Shown: positions 12,010 to 23,222 of the stretch, one piece after another | Layout of the letters: each line of letters opens with the position of its first letter | Position numbering within the stretch: position 1 is the stretch's first letter | Program-made: the position numbers and the translations under genes | NCBI GenBank assembly: GCA_031772625.1 | Contig: CM062808.1 | Span: 478,451,655-478,515,654 of the forward strand | Reading direction: 5' to 3' | DNA: 64,000 bases | Source of the DNA: Pinus tabuliformis | Taxonomy: Eukaryota > Streptophyta > Pinopsida > Pinales > Pinaceae | The notes under the pieces: model-generated | The model's input: only the letters and a program-made list of their open reading frames with translations | The model's database searches: none | What the model was told of the DNA's origin: nothing

Positions 12010-13754
12010 AGCTATTTCTGGAAGTAAATGAGCAAAAAACATCTTTTTGGATTATTATGTGAACTTGACATGTATGTGATTTATTGTTTGTGAATGTGGC
12101 AGCGAATAGGTGGTGTTGAAAGGCGGTTTTGGGACTTGAGAAGATGTAGGATGGTGTGGTTGGGTCCTAGGAGGTCTCAGGTGGCCTTCTGGAGTCTTTT
12201 CCCACACTCAACCTTTAAAACAAAGCCTACGGGAAAATCTACAGGACGACACAGAAATCTACAGGAGGAAAAACATCGTTCTATAGGAGGCCTACAAGAG
12301 GAGGCCGAGAGTAGTTTTGGTTGTTTTTAGGGTGTGAGAGTGGGTGGAAAAGGTGGATGAAGGTTGGAATGAGGTGTTAGGGCACCTAGGGTCTTCCAAT
12401 AATCATTAGGAGACAGAAAGATGATTGGATTTGCTCAAGGAGAGAGGAAGAAGTTCTATGGAAAATGTAGGAAACTAAGGTAGAATTGAGGGGAGACTTG
12501 GGTGACCTGTAGGGCATGGATTAGATGAAGGATGGGATAATGATAAGCTGACCTACTGTTAGAAGATATCTACTGCATAGACAACTGACAGTCAACCAAG
12601 GAGACGAAGCAAGCAATGAAATAAGTGCATCTAGAAAAATAGAGTTTTGCATCAAACTAATCTAAATTGTAATCTATGAAAGGAAACGTTGATAAATATT
12701 AAAAGAAAGGAAAGAATGGAAGAGTACTATGGTAAATAAAGAAGTGAGCATGATGAAGAAGTTCTGAAGCAAAGAAAACTAGACTATTAACCAACTAAAA
12801 AGCTGTAAACACTAGAAGTCCAATGAATGAGGAAAATCTGTGTTTTTGGGGCAGCAAGAGGGTCTTTGCTTAGATCATGGTCCCAAAGGGAGGAAGAGAG
12901 GCCAAGGAACCATTTATAGCCTTTTGTATATTTTCTTTATCACCGCTTAACCTGCTATAGAGAGCACAAATGGAAGCAAACTACTGAATCATCAAAAGCA
13001 ACCTATTCTTAACCATGAAAGAAATACATCTACTAGCAATCTAATCTACAACTGAAATAAAACATAAAAATACAAGTAAAGAGGACCTTGGCTACTTGGA
13101 TTGAGTCCTAACCCAAGATCTTCAGCCCCCTGAGATAGCTCAGTGCTAATTCAAAAAGGATTCCATCTTTATTTCCAAAACAATAACAAGATTACATGAA
13201 ACTGTCAAAATAACAAGCTCGAAGTTGAGCAGAGTTTACATAAGCAAAAGTACAATGAAAATCCAAAAAAATTCCGACAAAAAGTCCGACCCTAGTGAGG
13301 CCCTAGGCCTCTCTACTTATACAAATGAAGCTACCAACAACTTCCCTAAAATTAGGGAGGCTTGGCTCCCAAAACTCTAGATAGTCATCGGTCATCCTCC
13401 ACTTGCTCGGCTGCTTGCTAATGCATGACTTGGTTGCTTGTACTTCGAGATGAATGAAGGGGGATTCGAAGTGAGGAGTAATAAATGAGGGGGAATCCCT
13501 CCTATAAGTCCTCTACTTTGTCCACTTCGAGTTATTTCTGCCATTTGTCCACTGGATCCTTGACTTTGACCTCAAAAATCATCAATAATCTGCATTAAAC
13601 ACATGTTAGACGACATGGCATCATAACTAACTCAACTCTCTCTATAAGCATAAATATAATTAGAAAATCATACAATAAGATAAGAGAATGGTTGATTTGA
13701 CTAGGTTAGGAGGTAAAATGAGCCCATATAATTACCCATTTATGAGTCTCATCA

Positions 13755-13770
13755 TCACCCCCTACTGAAA
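13755..13770 (-). promoter_or_regulatory. Polypurine tract of the Athila-like element
   Basis: On the minus strand TTTCAGTAGGGGGTGA immediately precedes the 3' LTR start (TGATGAG). Position and purine content fit the plus-strand primer. Confidence 0.75.
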
Positions 13771-14092
13771 GTGTTGCTCATCCTTTGAGAAACTTAGTCC
13801 TTCTCCTCATCTTTTATGGCCCTGGTGGCCTCCCTAGCATCCCATGCTTCTGATATGGTCTCCTCTTCCTTGTCATAAGAATCCTGCCTTCTTGTCTATC
13901 TCTTCCCACTGCTCTTGCTCTTCTTGTTCTCTTCTACCTTCCAGCATGCCTAGCAGTAGTGGGGGACTCAGTTTGAGGCCAATCCAGTTGACCTTCAGCC
14001 TCTACATGGAGCGCTTATACATGGGCACTCTCCTTAATGCCTCCTTCATCCTCATTGGGGAATGATATTCCCTGATCTACAGACTGTGTGGC
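13771..14092 (-). pseudogene. 3' end of the Athila-like third reading frame, cut off by the hAT-like insertion
   Basis: On the minus strand this stretch continues the third reading frame beyond the hAT-like element. Two frames show acidic then arginine/lysine-rich sequence (for example EGRREQEEQEQWEEIDKKAG), interrupted by stops and at least one frameshift. No domain is recognisable. The 8-bp target duplication occupies 14085-14092. It is assigned by position between the split coding region and the polypurine tract. Confidence 0.5.
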
Positions 14093-16166
14093 ATAGAAAA
14101 ATTTAGGGGCGAATGTTCGCCCTTTGGCAAAATTAAGGGGTTTTAAATTTTTAGTGGGCGAATATTTTGTATCATAGTACATTTTTACAAATCACCTCAA
14201 ATAGCCCACCTTATTTTAAGGGAGAGGGTAAAAAAGGTAATTTTAGCCCTTGAAATCAGGAGTTACAACCTTCGATTCGCCCATTTTCAAGAATAGGTTT
14301 TATTTAATTGAATCCTATGGGCCAAAGGCCCAAATACCATATTTATAAAAGAGGTATGGTAAATTAATAAAAATATAAATAAATGAGAGGTATGGTAAAT
14401 AAATAAAACATTTTTTATATTTACTCCATAAGTCACCTTATATACATGCAAGGGTGTAAACAAATAAAAATATAAGTAAAGTGGAGGTATGGTAAATAAA
14501 TAAAACGTCTTTTTATACTTACTCAAAAGGTATGGTAAATAAATAAAAATATAAATAAACTAGACGCATGGTAAATAAATAAAACCTCTTTTTATATTTA
14601 GTCCATAACCCTCGTTCTATTTATGAAGGCTCAAGAAAGAGGTTTATTTAAGTGAATCCTATGGGCCAAATACCATACTTGTAAAAGAGGTATGGTAAAT
14701 TAATAAAAATATAAATAAACGAGAGGTATGGTAAACAAATAAAACATTTTTTATATTTACTCCATAAGTCACCTTATATTTATGAACACTCAAAAAATGC
14801 ATTATATTTAGGTGAAACCTATGGGCAAAATACTATGGGACAAATACCATGGACTAGATTGTTATTAATACCATGCAAAAAAACATTATTAACCCTAATA
14901 TTAGTATTAATAAAAATAAAAATGGCACATGGTATTGACCAATGGTATTCACCAAAATGGCACATGGTATTGACCCATGGTATTCACCTAGAATGTAGCC
15001 TATTTAAATGGGGGATTAAACCAGCATAGATCCATCTTTACTCTGGATCTACTAACCCCCGAGAGGTATCAAATATCATGATATGCAAACTAGCATAGAG
15101 TGAAAAAATATTTGATTTGATCAAGCGTAAAAATGGATGTTGTAATTTAATGTATGTTAAACATTTTAGCTTGGTTAAAATAAAAAATAAAATAAAAATC
15201 AACTATTAATTTTATTAATTTTTATAAATTACTAATAGTAATTTTTAAGCTCCAGGTTTATGATAACCCATTATATTGACCCATGGTAATACCATGGTAT
15301 TCATGTGAGCATAGACTATTTAAAGGGGAAATTCTATCATCTTATGATAACCCATGGTATTGACCCATGGTAATACCATGGTATTCATGTGAGCATAGAC
15401 TATTTAAAGGGGAAATTCTATCATCTTAGATCCATCTTAATTCTGTGTCTACCAAGTGCTCAGAGGGATAAATAGATTTCATCCCCCTAAGAGTGGTAGA
15501 TGTGGAGTTAAGATGGATATAGGTTGGTTTTTATGATAATGAAGATACTAAATAGAGTTAGGAAATTATATTGTAAAAACATCTTAAGGTGAATGGTTAA
15601 AGCATAGACATTGGACAAGTATATTTGTATACATCTATTTTAAACTGAAACAAATCCAGGGCTAAAAGGAATGGATTGATTGCACTAGTCATCCTTCTAT
15701 AACTTTCCAACATATGTTGGAGTAAACAGATTGTAATTTGGGTAATTTTTCTAATTGCAAACAGGAACATACTTCTGTATTGGCAAGGTGGTTACGAGGT
15801 CCCTAGAAGTGATGAATTTGAATTTTTCTTGGTTTTATATATAGTATTAGGTTTTTGCTCATGCTTTCTGTGAATGGCACGGGTGAATTTTATCCTACAC
15901 CCACTAGGTTATCGATATGTAATTTCGGTAATTTCGATTTCAAAAGATATTTTAAAGAAATTCAATGATTTCATTTGTGTATTCAATAAACACAAGATTT
16001 TATAATTGAGTAAAATATTCACCATGCTTGGTGAGAGATTCGCCAAAAAATTATATATACATATCATATTATTGATAAAATCGCCTTCCATTTTTCCGAT
16101 ATACCATGGAGATTCGCCCATTTATTATACATGTAAATTTAGGGGGGGTTCTTAAAATTTTCCCTG
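14093..16166 (-). mobile_element. Non-autonomous hAT-like DNA transposon, copy 2
   Basis: 2,074 bp, flanked by CTGTGTGG (14085-14092) and TTGTGTGG (16167-16174), 7 of 8 bases matching. Orientation is opposite to copy 1, with which it aligns end to end at high identity. It differs by an 84-bp tandem duplication (15259-15342 and from 15343) built on CCATGG palindromes. No transposase is encoded. The shared ends and duplication length in two unrelated target sites define the element boundaries well. Confidence 0.88.
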
Positions 16167-17674
16167 TTGTGTGGTAAGGTATTCCATCTCCTCATACATG
16201 CATGCACACATTCATCCCCAAGAAATCTTTCCATATCCTCAAAATGTGCAATGGTCTGTGCCTGATCACTTATACATCTAGGGGCAATCTGAGGATTATT
16301 GGAAAGCAGGTTATGTGTGCTGATGAGTGTCATGGGGTCTGATGGCTCAGCTCTGATTATTAATGGCTCATTCTACTCCTTTATCATCAACCTTATTATT
16401 TTTTCTCCCCTTAACTCTTCATGGTTCATCCATGAGGCCATAGCCATTAGTTGCAGGTCCCCTAACCTGGCATTGGGGTCCCACACATTCATGTCTGTGA
16501 GGGCCATGTTATGTAGGTATAATTCTGCTATCTTTGCCTTATCTTTTGATGTGCTTTGGTCACACAGGTCCATAAACTGCCTATAATCTTGGAAAGGCAT
16601 TGTGCCTCTTTGTGCCAGAGTCTTCATCTGGAATTGTAACCATTGGTCCTTAAGATAGAGGCCGTAGGATTTTGCTGGTGTTATAAATTGTAAGGCCTCC
16701 ATGGATAAGTTGGCCATGCATGCCAGCTGAGTCTCTTTCTCTTGCAACTGCCTCCTTAACAATTCATTTTCAGTTTCAAGGTGGCTTCTTGTAATTGCTT
16801 CCCTGTCTCTGAGAGCACTCTATTCTCTACCCATTTCTCTGGGTTTTTTTTCCATATGGCCAACATCCTCAACTCCTTTGGATTTGGCTATTTGCATCCA
16901 CCTATGTGTTCTTATTCTTTCTTTCTCTAATTCAAAGAATAGTGGAATTGCAAATTTTTGTGGGATTATCCTTCCTCCCTCAAGTAGATTGTAATAGGAG
17001 GCAAGACTAGGCTGGGGATCAGGTTCTTGTAGCTCTGTTGCTTCCTCCTTTACCTATGGCTGTCCTTCCATCCTTTTCTCAAGCTTTTGGGTCTCTTGTA
17101 GTTTTGACAGTGTCTCTTATGGAACTGTCTGAACCTCTTGTAAGACTGTTTTTGGGTCTTGTAGTACTACCTTTTCCTTCCATGTGGAAGATCTAGGAGT
17201 CTCCCTTTCATATATGATAGGTGTCTTGGAAGGGGATTCTTTCCCCTTGGCAGAGGGTGAATCTTCATCTGTAATTGGCATTTTTGAAGAGGGCTGAGGT
17301 TTGCTTGTTTTGATTCTTGAGCTCTTCCTAACCCTAAAATACATGGGGGCCTGTCTTTTCCTCTTTTTCTTTGCCTGGATTGGTGTACTGAGGGCAGTGA
17401 GGGTAGCTGCTGCCTCCTTTTCCAAAGTCTTAGGGGACTCTTCTCCTTGTTCTGCCTTTTCTACCTCTTTTTCTCTTCCTTCTGTCTCTTTTTCTATCTC
17501 TTCTTGCTCTATTTCTTCAACTCTCTCCTCCTCTATTTCAATTTCTTCCTCCTTCATTTCTTGTTCTGCTAAGTCACCAATGGCTTCACCTTCTCTCCCT
17601 TGCTGCTCTTCCTCCTCACTGCTAGTAGGACTGACATCATAGGTTAAGGCCTTTATGTCATCCTCAGCTGTCAT
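16167..17674 (-). pseudogene. Athila-like third reading frame, central and C-terminal part (acidic linker, NLS-like cluster, coiled coil, LYLHN domain)
   Basis: From 17674 downward one frame runs with few stops to about 16373. It opens with MTAEDDIKALTYD and a long glutamate-rich segment, then a basic AKKKRKRQ cluster resembling a nuclear localisation signal, a serine/lysine-rich stretch, a region around KFAIPLFFELEKERIRTHRW, and a coiled-coil-like LLRRQLQEKETQ segment. The C-terminal block contains AELYLHNMAL and GDLQLMAMASW. The nested Athila-like element at 26289-26816 has CELYLHNEAI and GDIQIRAFISF in the same order, so the two proteins are homologous. The region lies downstream of integrase, where Athila/Tat elements often carry an extra reading frame. 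Function is unknown. Confidence 0.7.
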
Positions 17675-18471
17675 GTTTCAGAAAACTTCCCATGTTATAG
17701 GGAGTGTAAATGTATGGAGGGATTCTTCCACTAAAATTTTTATTAACCCATGGTGAGCTCACTGCTCTGGATTTCTGCTTTTACTTTAGTACTGGAGTCA
17801 ATGAGGGACTGCAGGAGGAAGTAAGAGATGCTGAGCTTCTGGGGGGCTGGAGTGTCCATGCCATACCTTAATTCATGAAGGATTCTAAAGTGGTAACCAT
17901 AGACAATGTTGCACCTCCCCTCATAGGAAATATACTTGATTATTTGATAGCTAACGTCATCCCAAGGATATGGTATGCTAGCCCTTCTAATGCCATTTTT
18001 ATCCTCTACAGGGGTTTCATTGTTTTGGAAAAAGTTTTTCTTAGCAGCTTGGCCAATTGGTTTCTCATCCTTACTCCAAGGCAGCCCAAGAGGAAGGGTA
18101 GTGACCCTACTGATAAATTCAGGGGTTATCTCCATGGGAAGACCTCTAAAGGTGACAGTGGCATGTGTTTTGGTGTGAGGTACCAAAGTGTGGACAAATT
18201 CTTGAGCAATCTCCTCATCAAACCCTAGGAATTTCTCAAAAAAGTTCATCCAATTTTCTCTTGTGAATATGTCCACTACTTGGGGATGTGCATGGAGCCT
18301 AGAGGAGTTGGTGGGCTCATTCCTCATAAAACCTCCTGTCATTTTGTTTATGCTTCTTTGGGAAACCAAATGTGGAGAAGGAGACAACAATTTTTGAAGA
18401 AAAACAGAGAAACAGAGAGACTGCATTTTTTTTAAGAAATAAGCAGAAATTTTTTCATGCATTTCCTCCAC
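17675..18471 (-). pseudogene. Athila-like third reading frame, N-terminal globular domain
   Basis: The minus-strand frame 18471-17743 encodes 242 residues; a one-base shift near 17745 joins it to the acidic linker. The likely start is the methionine of MTGGFMRN, about 43 codons in. Recognisable blocks are HPQVVDIFTRENWMNFF, a GLPMEITPEFI block, and a YHFRILHELRY block. Each has a counterpart in the nested element (YPDAYQIFLQAGWVDYF, GMRIPVTDEDI, QHDFFLLNHL). The pattern resembles the plant transposon-protein domains seen in extra reading frames of Athila/Tat elements. The similarity is by eye and no biochemical role can be read from it. Confidence 0.6.
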
Positions 18472-20180
18472 CTAAAGGATTTATTTCCTCCTCAAAATTA
18501 AACCACTACTTTCATATCTTGATATTCAATGGGGGAATGCATAGAACCTACCTCCTTAGCCCGATAATTGTGCTAAAACTTGTGTTTTCTCCCTTCAAAA
18601 CAACACACTATCCCTCCTGTAGAATTCTTGTAGGTTCTCCTGTAGAACCTGTAAGTGCTCCTGTAGAAAATGCCGAGAGTAGGAATATGGGAGAGATCAA
18701 TGGAGAATGATGGTTATGAGGCTGTGGGGGCACGAAGAGATTGCAAGAGTGGAGTTTCGAGGAGAGAATGAAGGAAAAGGTGGTGAGAGTGCTCGGGGAG
18801 TACTTATTGCTTTTTATGGATATTTCCAGTGATGGAGAGTGAGCTGGCCAAGTGTATATTGGCCATATTCGGACCATTGGTCCTCACCTACCTTGTCATC
18901 ATGGTCCTCTCCTCGTAATCTTTCCTCATGATTGCATCAGAGTTCACACTTCCTCCACTACCTGTCCTTGACATCTTTCTTGAGTTGACTGTGCACATGT
19001 GTGGGTGACATCTTTGGATGAGTGGAGTCAACTAGATGAAGGTGGCCAAGTTAACTAGCCACCTTTCCCTCGTTCAACCTCAACCATATCGTTGCTTTTG
19101 CATGACTTCTAATTACACAAATACAAACAGAGGAGCGGGTTAGTTACTTACTTGAGATCCGAATGAATTTGTTGTGAGGTTGTGGCTCTTTCTCTTTGCT
19201 GCATGCCTTTGTTTCTTTTGATGCATGCTGTCTACTTGCTGATGTGTGGTTGTGCCTTGTGCAGGTTCTTCTCTGGCTAGATCTGATCTTCAGGTGTCTT
19301 CTTCAACCTTCATATTTGCACCCTCTTGCTGTTGATGCTGGATTTTAATGGGATTAGCTGCTACAGGAATTCCTATAGGAGCTCCTGTAGCTGCTTCTCC
19401 CTTTGAAACTTCAGCTTATTTCTGTGCTTGGAGATATGAGGATGATGCCAGAGATATAGATAGAGATGGAGAGGTAATAGGTGGGCTTCAGGTGAGGTTG
19501 ATGGTGCTGTTCCCTTTCTTATTTTTTTGTTTTTTTTTTCTTTTCTTGAATAATTGTTTTTTGTGTTTTTCTTGGACAGGAAGAAGGATGATGCTTGGGG
19601 TGTGATGCAGGCTTGGACATGATGGCAAGGAGGTTTGAAGACTATAGGAGGATTTATATATTTTTTATGAAGCTTCCCTGTCCCTCAAACTGCCTTTTAT
19701 ATCCATTTCTGGCTCTCTGTAATTCCTACAAGAGCCTCTTGTAGAAAATACAGAGCCTCCTGTAGAAAACACAGAGCCTCCTGTAGAAAACACAGTTTTT
19801 CAAAAATAAGCACAGTGAGGTGAAAAAAATGCCAAGAACAATGGAGAAAGGTGTGGGAAGGTAGGATAGGTGTTGGTGTTGGTTTTAGGTCTCCCTTGGC
19901 ACCTTCTGCTACTTCCTATAGTCCTCCTGCAAACTTGAAATGCAACTAGAAATTCATTTTTCTTTTTCTCTCTTTTTTTTTTTTGAAAACAACTACGGTG
20001 CCTTAGGGAGGTTTTCACCCTAATTTCCTGCCCTGGGCACCTCCAAGGGAGGTTTTCACCCAGGGATCTTATTTTTCTCTTTTGCTTTTCTTAACATCAC
20101 TGGGCCGCCTCAGAAGAGGTTTTCAACCCAATGATGGGACTCAAGTGCCTCATGGAGGTTTTCACTTGAGTCCTTATTTT
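18472..20180 (-). other. Non-coding spacer between integrase and third reading frame, rich in inverted repeats
   Basis: No coding motif is seen. The left half (18600-19800) carries repeated CTCCTGTAGAA motifs arranged as palindromes: GGTTCT/AGAACC at 18633-18649, GCTACAGGA/TCCTGTAGC at 19360-19391, and CTACAAGAG/CTCTTGTAG at 19726-19744, followed by two further 20-bp copies to 19795. The right end holds the four-hairpin array listed next. The same TCTACAGGAG motif recurs in the LTRs in the opposite sense. Confidence 0.7.
19992..20173. repeat. Array of four hairpins with unit-specific stems
   Basis: Units are 19992-20024, 20031-20065, 20098-20133 and 20137-20173. Each reads stem arm, CCT(C), short loop, (G)AGG, TTTT, complementary stem arm. 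The inner CCTC/GAGG pairing and TTTTCA are shared, while the outer stem differs in every unit: ACTACGGTG/CACCCTAAT, CCCTGGG/CCCAGGG, CACTGGGCCG/CAACCCAATG, and GGACTCAAGTG/CACTTGAGTCC (11 bp, perfect). Confidence 0.85.
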
Positions 20181-20883
20181 TTTTATTTTTTATTTTTCTT
20201 CAGTGAGTGGATGAAGTGGAGGCTAAGACATGCTCCACTACCATCACTGTCTTATTCAAATCTTCAATGAACTCTCACTTGGAGAGGGGTTTCTTGTATA
20301 CTTTCAACCGATGTCCATTGACAAGCATGGGGATGGCTTCATCATCAATGGTTCTGATTAGAATTGAACCATTTTCATTGCATTTCTCCACAATGTAGGG
20401 TCCCATCCATCTTGTCCTTAGCTTGCCCTTGAAATCTTTGTATCTTGAATCATAGAATAGTGCCCAATCTCCCTCTTGGAATTGCTTCTCCTTGATGTTT
20501 TTGTCATGCCATATCTTTATTTGAAGCTAAACTACCTCTGTATGGAGAAGGGCCTACATTCTGTGTTCATCCAATCCATTGAGCTGAAGTAATATTTCTT
20601 TCTATGCATGGCTGAGGTCTAGGTCCAGCTGAGCTGCCATCCTCAGGGTATTGAATTCAAATTCTATTGACAGCAAAGCCTTCTTCCCATATACCAGTTC
20701 ATAGGGTGTGAACCCTGTAGTGGTCTTCCATGTTGTATTGTAGGCCCAAGTGGCCTCAACTAATCTGTCTGCCCAGTCTTTTTTGCTGTTGCTCACTACC
20801 TTTGTCAGGATCCTTTCCAATGCACCTACCCATTGGCTTGTGGATGGTAAGGGGTTGAAGTCCTGTGCTTGATTCTATGATGT
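20181..20883 (-). pseudogene. Athila-like integrase, C-terminal part
   Basis: Minus-strand continuation of the integrase interrupted by the element at 20884-28662. From 20883 it reads TPYHPQANG, then a stop and a small deletion or frameshift where the third catalytic acidic residue would be, then ALERILTKVV, the TTGFTPYELVYGK block, and the C-terminal GPY-type domain (GDWALFYDSR, KLRTRWMGPY, LVNGHRLKVY) ending near 20260. The GATGT target duplication occupies 20879-20883. Loss of the catalytic glutamate and several stops make it inactive. Confidence 0.88.
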
Positions 20884-22139
20884 TGTTAGGATCCCATATT
20901 GTTTATTTTTTACCTTATATTTTGTCATTATATTACCCTCTTCAACCCTTAGTTGAAAGCCTTTGCTAGTGTTTTGGCTTAATCACTCCAAAAGGTATAT
21001 AGTAATTCTCCTCATTGCTATATGTTTAATTATTCAACACGTAATCATGCTATCTTTATAATTGATCCTTGAAGATTGATTAAGTTGCTGAACAATTGTT
21101 GAAACTGCCTAACTGGCAGGACTACATTTTGTAGTCGCTGAAACAGCAGAAACAGCGTAAACCGTGAAGCTGAAACAACAAGAACAGCATGAACCTCAAA
21201 GCTGAAACAGCAAGAACAACATACGAACTTCGAGGAATAGTTGAGATTTGTGTAACAAATTTGCATCGGCAAAGGAGTCCGGCCGATTACTATATTGGTC
21301 ATAATGATCATGATCCACATGACTGTAACAATATTCTGTTAACAAGAACTGACTTTCCTATTTTTGGTACAAAGGGTTGAACCATAATGTCTAATGAAAA
21401 TCTTTTGTAATAGATGTCTCCTCTATAAAGAGGAGACATCTACATTAGAGGGAGATATAGAGAAAGAGGGAACAAGCTAGAACACATAAACTGTAGTGAA
21501 GAGATGAGACTGAATCTTTTTTGTAATATGGTTTATTGACAGATGAATAAAATTCTGTTCTGAGTATTTTATCTTAGTTTCTGTGTTCTGGGGAATCTTG
21601 TGAGAAGGACAGGGCCCACCTTCATCACAAGATTCACCCATCTTCTTTCTGTTGTGTGTCGTGTGTGTGATTTCTGTTTATATCTTATTCATGAGTACTG
21701 CTTCTAATGATATTTTACTTTTGTTGAAACTCTGTTTTCCTTTTAACTGATTGATGTTGTATATGAGTGCCTCACCGGTGATTAGGATTTACAGAGTGTA
21801 TTGGTGAACTGGACAACAGAGGCAGGTGCTAAAAGTCCTTACTCTGAGGATAGGGTCCTGATCCTTTGCTGCAGAACAACCATCACTCCCTTTTGCAGAT
21901 TTGTTTTCTTTAAGTTATATGCTCTTATTCCATTCCTGCAATAGGTTGTAACTGTTGTAACTGCTGTAACACAGAGTAGGGGTTTAATAGATAGTAGACT
22001 GTTTATACTATAGCTTTTAATACTATTAAGATTGAGTACATACAGTACGTAGTCACCTTTGGAATAATCAAACTTTCCCGGGTTGATAATTTATGTGGCA
22101 CTCGACTGTTTTATTAATAAACAATTAAAGTGACCAACA
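20884..22139 (+). repeat. 5' LTR of the nested Athila-like element
   Basis: 1,256 bp with TG...CA ends. TATAAA at 21424-21429 sits in the loop of a perfect 13-bp inverted repeat. The right LTR matches throughout. Around 21089-21206 a GCTGAAACAGCA-type motif is repeated. Confidence 0.93.
21411..21442 (+). promoter_or_regulatory. TATA box inside a perfect 13-bp inverted repeat
   Basis: The arms TAGATGTCTCCTC (21411-21423) and GAGGAGACATCTA (21430-21442) are exact reverse complements and leave TATAAA as the loop. The same structure is preserved at 27943-27974 in the other LTR. The TATA position suits the LTR promoter. Confidence 0.85.
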
Positions 22140-22142
22140 TTT

Positions 22143-22160
22143 TGGCGCCGTTGCCGGGGA
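22143..22160 (+). promoter_or_regulatory. Primer-binding site, tRNA-Asp type
   Basis: TGGCGCCGTTGCCGGGGA, three bases after the 5' LTR. This is the primer site usually annotated as complementary to aspartate tRNA in Athila/Calypso-type elements. The host element uses the same type in mutated form. Confidence 0.85.
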
Positions 22161-22383
22161 AGGCGACTGAAGATCTTAAGAGTATTAACGATTTTCTTTT
22201 AGAGATGCAGGATGCATGAGAGGACACAAGAAGGTTAATCATTCAGGCGGCAAGGGCAAAGGAGGAGGAAGAAAAACTTTTATTGATGATAGTATTTCAA
22301 AAGCTGAGACATCCCAGAGGTTAAGCTCTTGAAGGCCATAGACCCAACACTCTTCCCAGACAGATTATCAGACAGAGGAAGTA

Positions 22384-23222
22384 GTGGGACCAGAGAGGGT
22401 TATAGAACCATCATAATATACTGAGGAACTGGTGGAAGAAGACGAACGACGAGTAGAAGAGCCATTAGAGGAAATTAAGGTGGAGGAACCAGTGCAGGAC
22501 ATTGAAATTCCAACAGAAAACTCCGAAGACTGGGCAAGTGCATCAGGAAAACAACCAATGGAGGATAACAATGAAGGAATTTTCGGAGGAGGTCGTAGAA
22601 TAGAAGGAAGGGGAGAGAATTCTCTCTCCACCCTGGAATTCCATATTGGAGATCTCCCCAGAGGAGCAACTCCTATGAAGAATATCCCACTTTCAGCATT
22701 ACCCAATTTCCATGGGTTATCCACAGAAGATCCTGATGAATTTCTTTTTGAATTTGATATATTATGTAGAAGCTATGACTATGTTAATGTTGCTCAGAAA
22801 TTGAAGTTGTTTCCAACTACATTAAAGGGGAACACATTAAGATGGTTCATGAGCTTGGGAGCTCATGTGATTACGACATGGGACCAGATGAAGGAGAAAT
22901 TTCTGGCCAAATACCAAGATTGTTGTCGAACAAGAGAAAGGAAGGAGGAATTATTCAAGATGACTCAGAAGGAGGACAAAAGTCTGGAGGACTTTGTGGA
23001 AAGGCTACAGTATAACTTGCAGTGATCTGATCATCCTGATATGAGTAAGGATATACTCAAGTCAATATTGCTAAAAGGGGTACAAGATGATTGTTTAGAT
23101 ATGTTGAATATGCTTGGAAAAGGAGACATATCTAAGGAATCCTATGATGATATTGTCAATCTCTGTAAAATATGTTCGAGAGAAGCACAAGCAGTTCCAA
23201 AAAGGTAATTGGGCCTTACTGT
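22384..23222 (+). pseudogene. gag of the nested Athila-like element, truncated
   Basis: The frame begins in an acidic, glutamate-rich N-terminus (around VEEPLEEIKVEEPVQDIEIP) and continues into the retrotransposon gag capsid domain: FHGLSTEDPDEFLFEFD, LKLFPTTLKGNTLRWFM, and the FLAKYQDC and EDFVERLQYNLQ blocks. A stop at 23023-23025 interrupts it, after which the frame goes on to CKICSRE near 23180. At that point, where gag should continue toward its zinc knuckles, the sequence switches to integrase tail in another frame. The matching host gag at 32317-33459 shows the same blocks (FHGLTTKYPNTFLFQF, LKLFPSTLKDATLCWFM). Confidence 0.87.

Larger units (their letters stand above)
4539..13754 (-). 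repeat. 3' LTR of the Athila-like element, split by a Copia insertion
   Basis: It matches 33735-35882 along its length: 4539-4937 matches the first part and 12015-13754 the remainder. It begins TGGTGAGCACC and ends CTCATCA. On the minus strand a TATAAAT box is present (plus 12912-12918), while the equivalent in the other LTR (around 35039-35046) has been mutated. Near 12238-12310 the sequence holds four TCTACAGGAGG-like motifs spaced about 20 bp apart. Confidence 0.9.

Noticed and set aside
10848..14526. Near-identical 79-aa frames at 10848-11087 and 14287-14526
   Set aside because: They are the same AT-rich non-coding segment of the two hAT-like copies read in opposite orientation. The translations are tyrosine/phenylalanine/threonine-rich with no domain.
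17301..17642. 113-aa plus-strand frame rich in serine and phenylalanine
   Set aside because: Antisense shadow of the glutamate-rich linker of the minus-strand third ORF.
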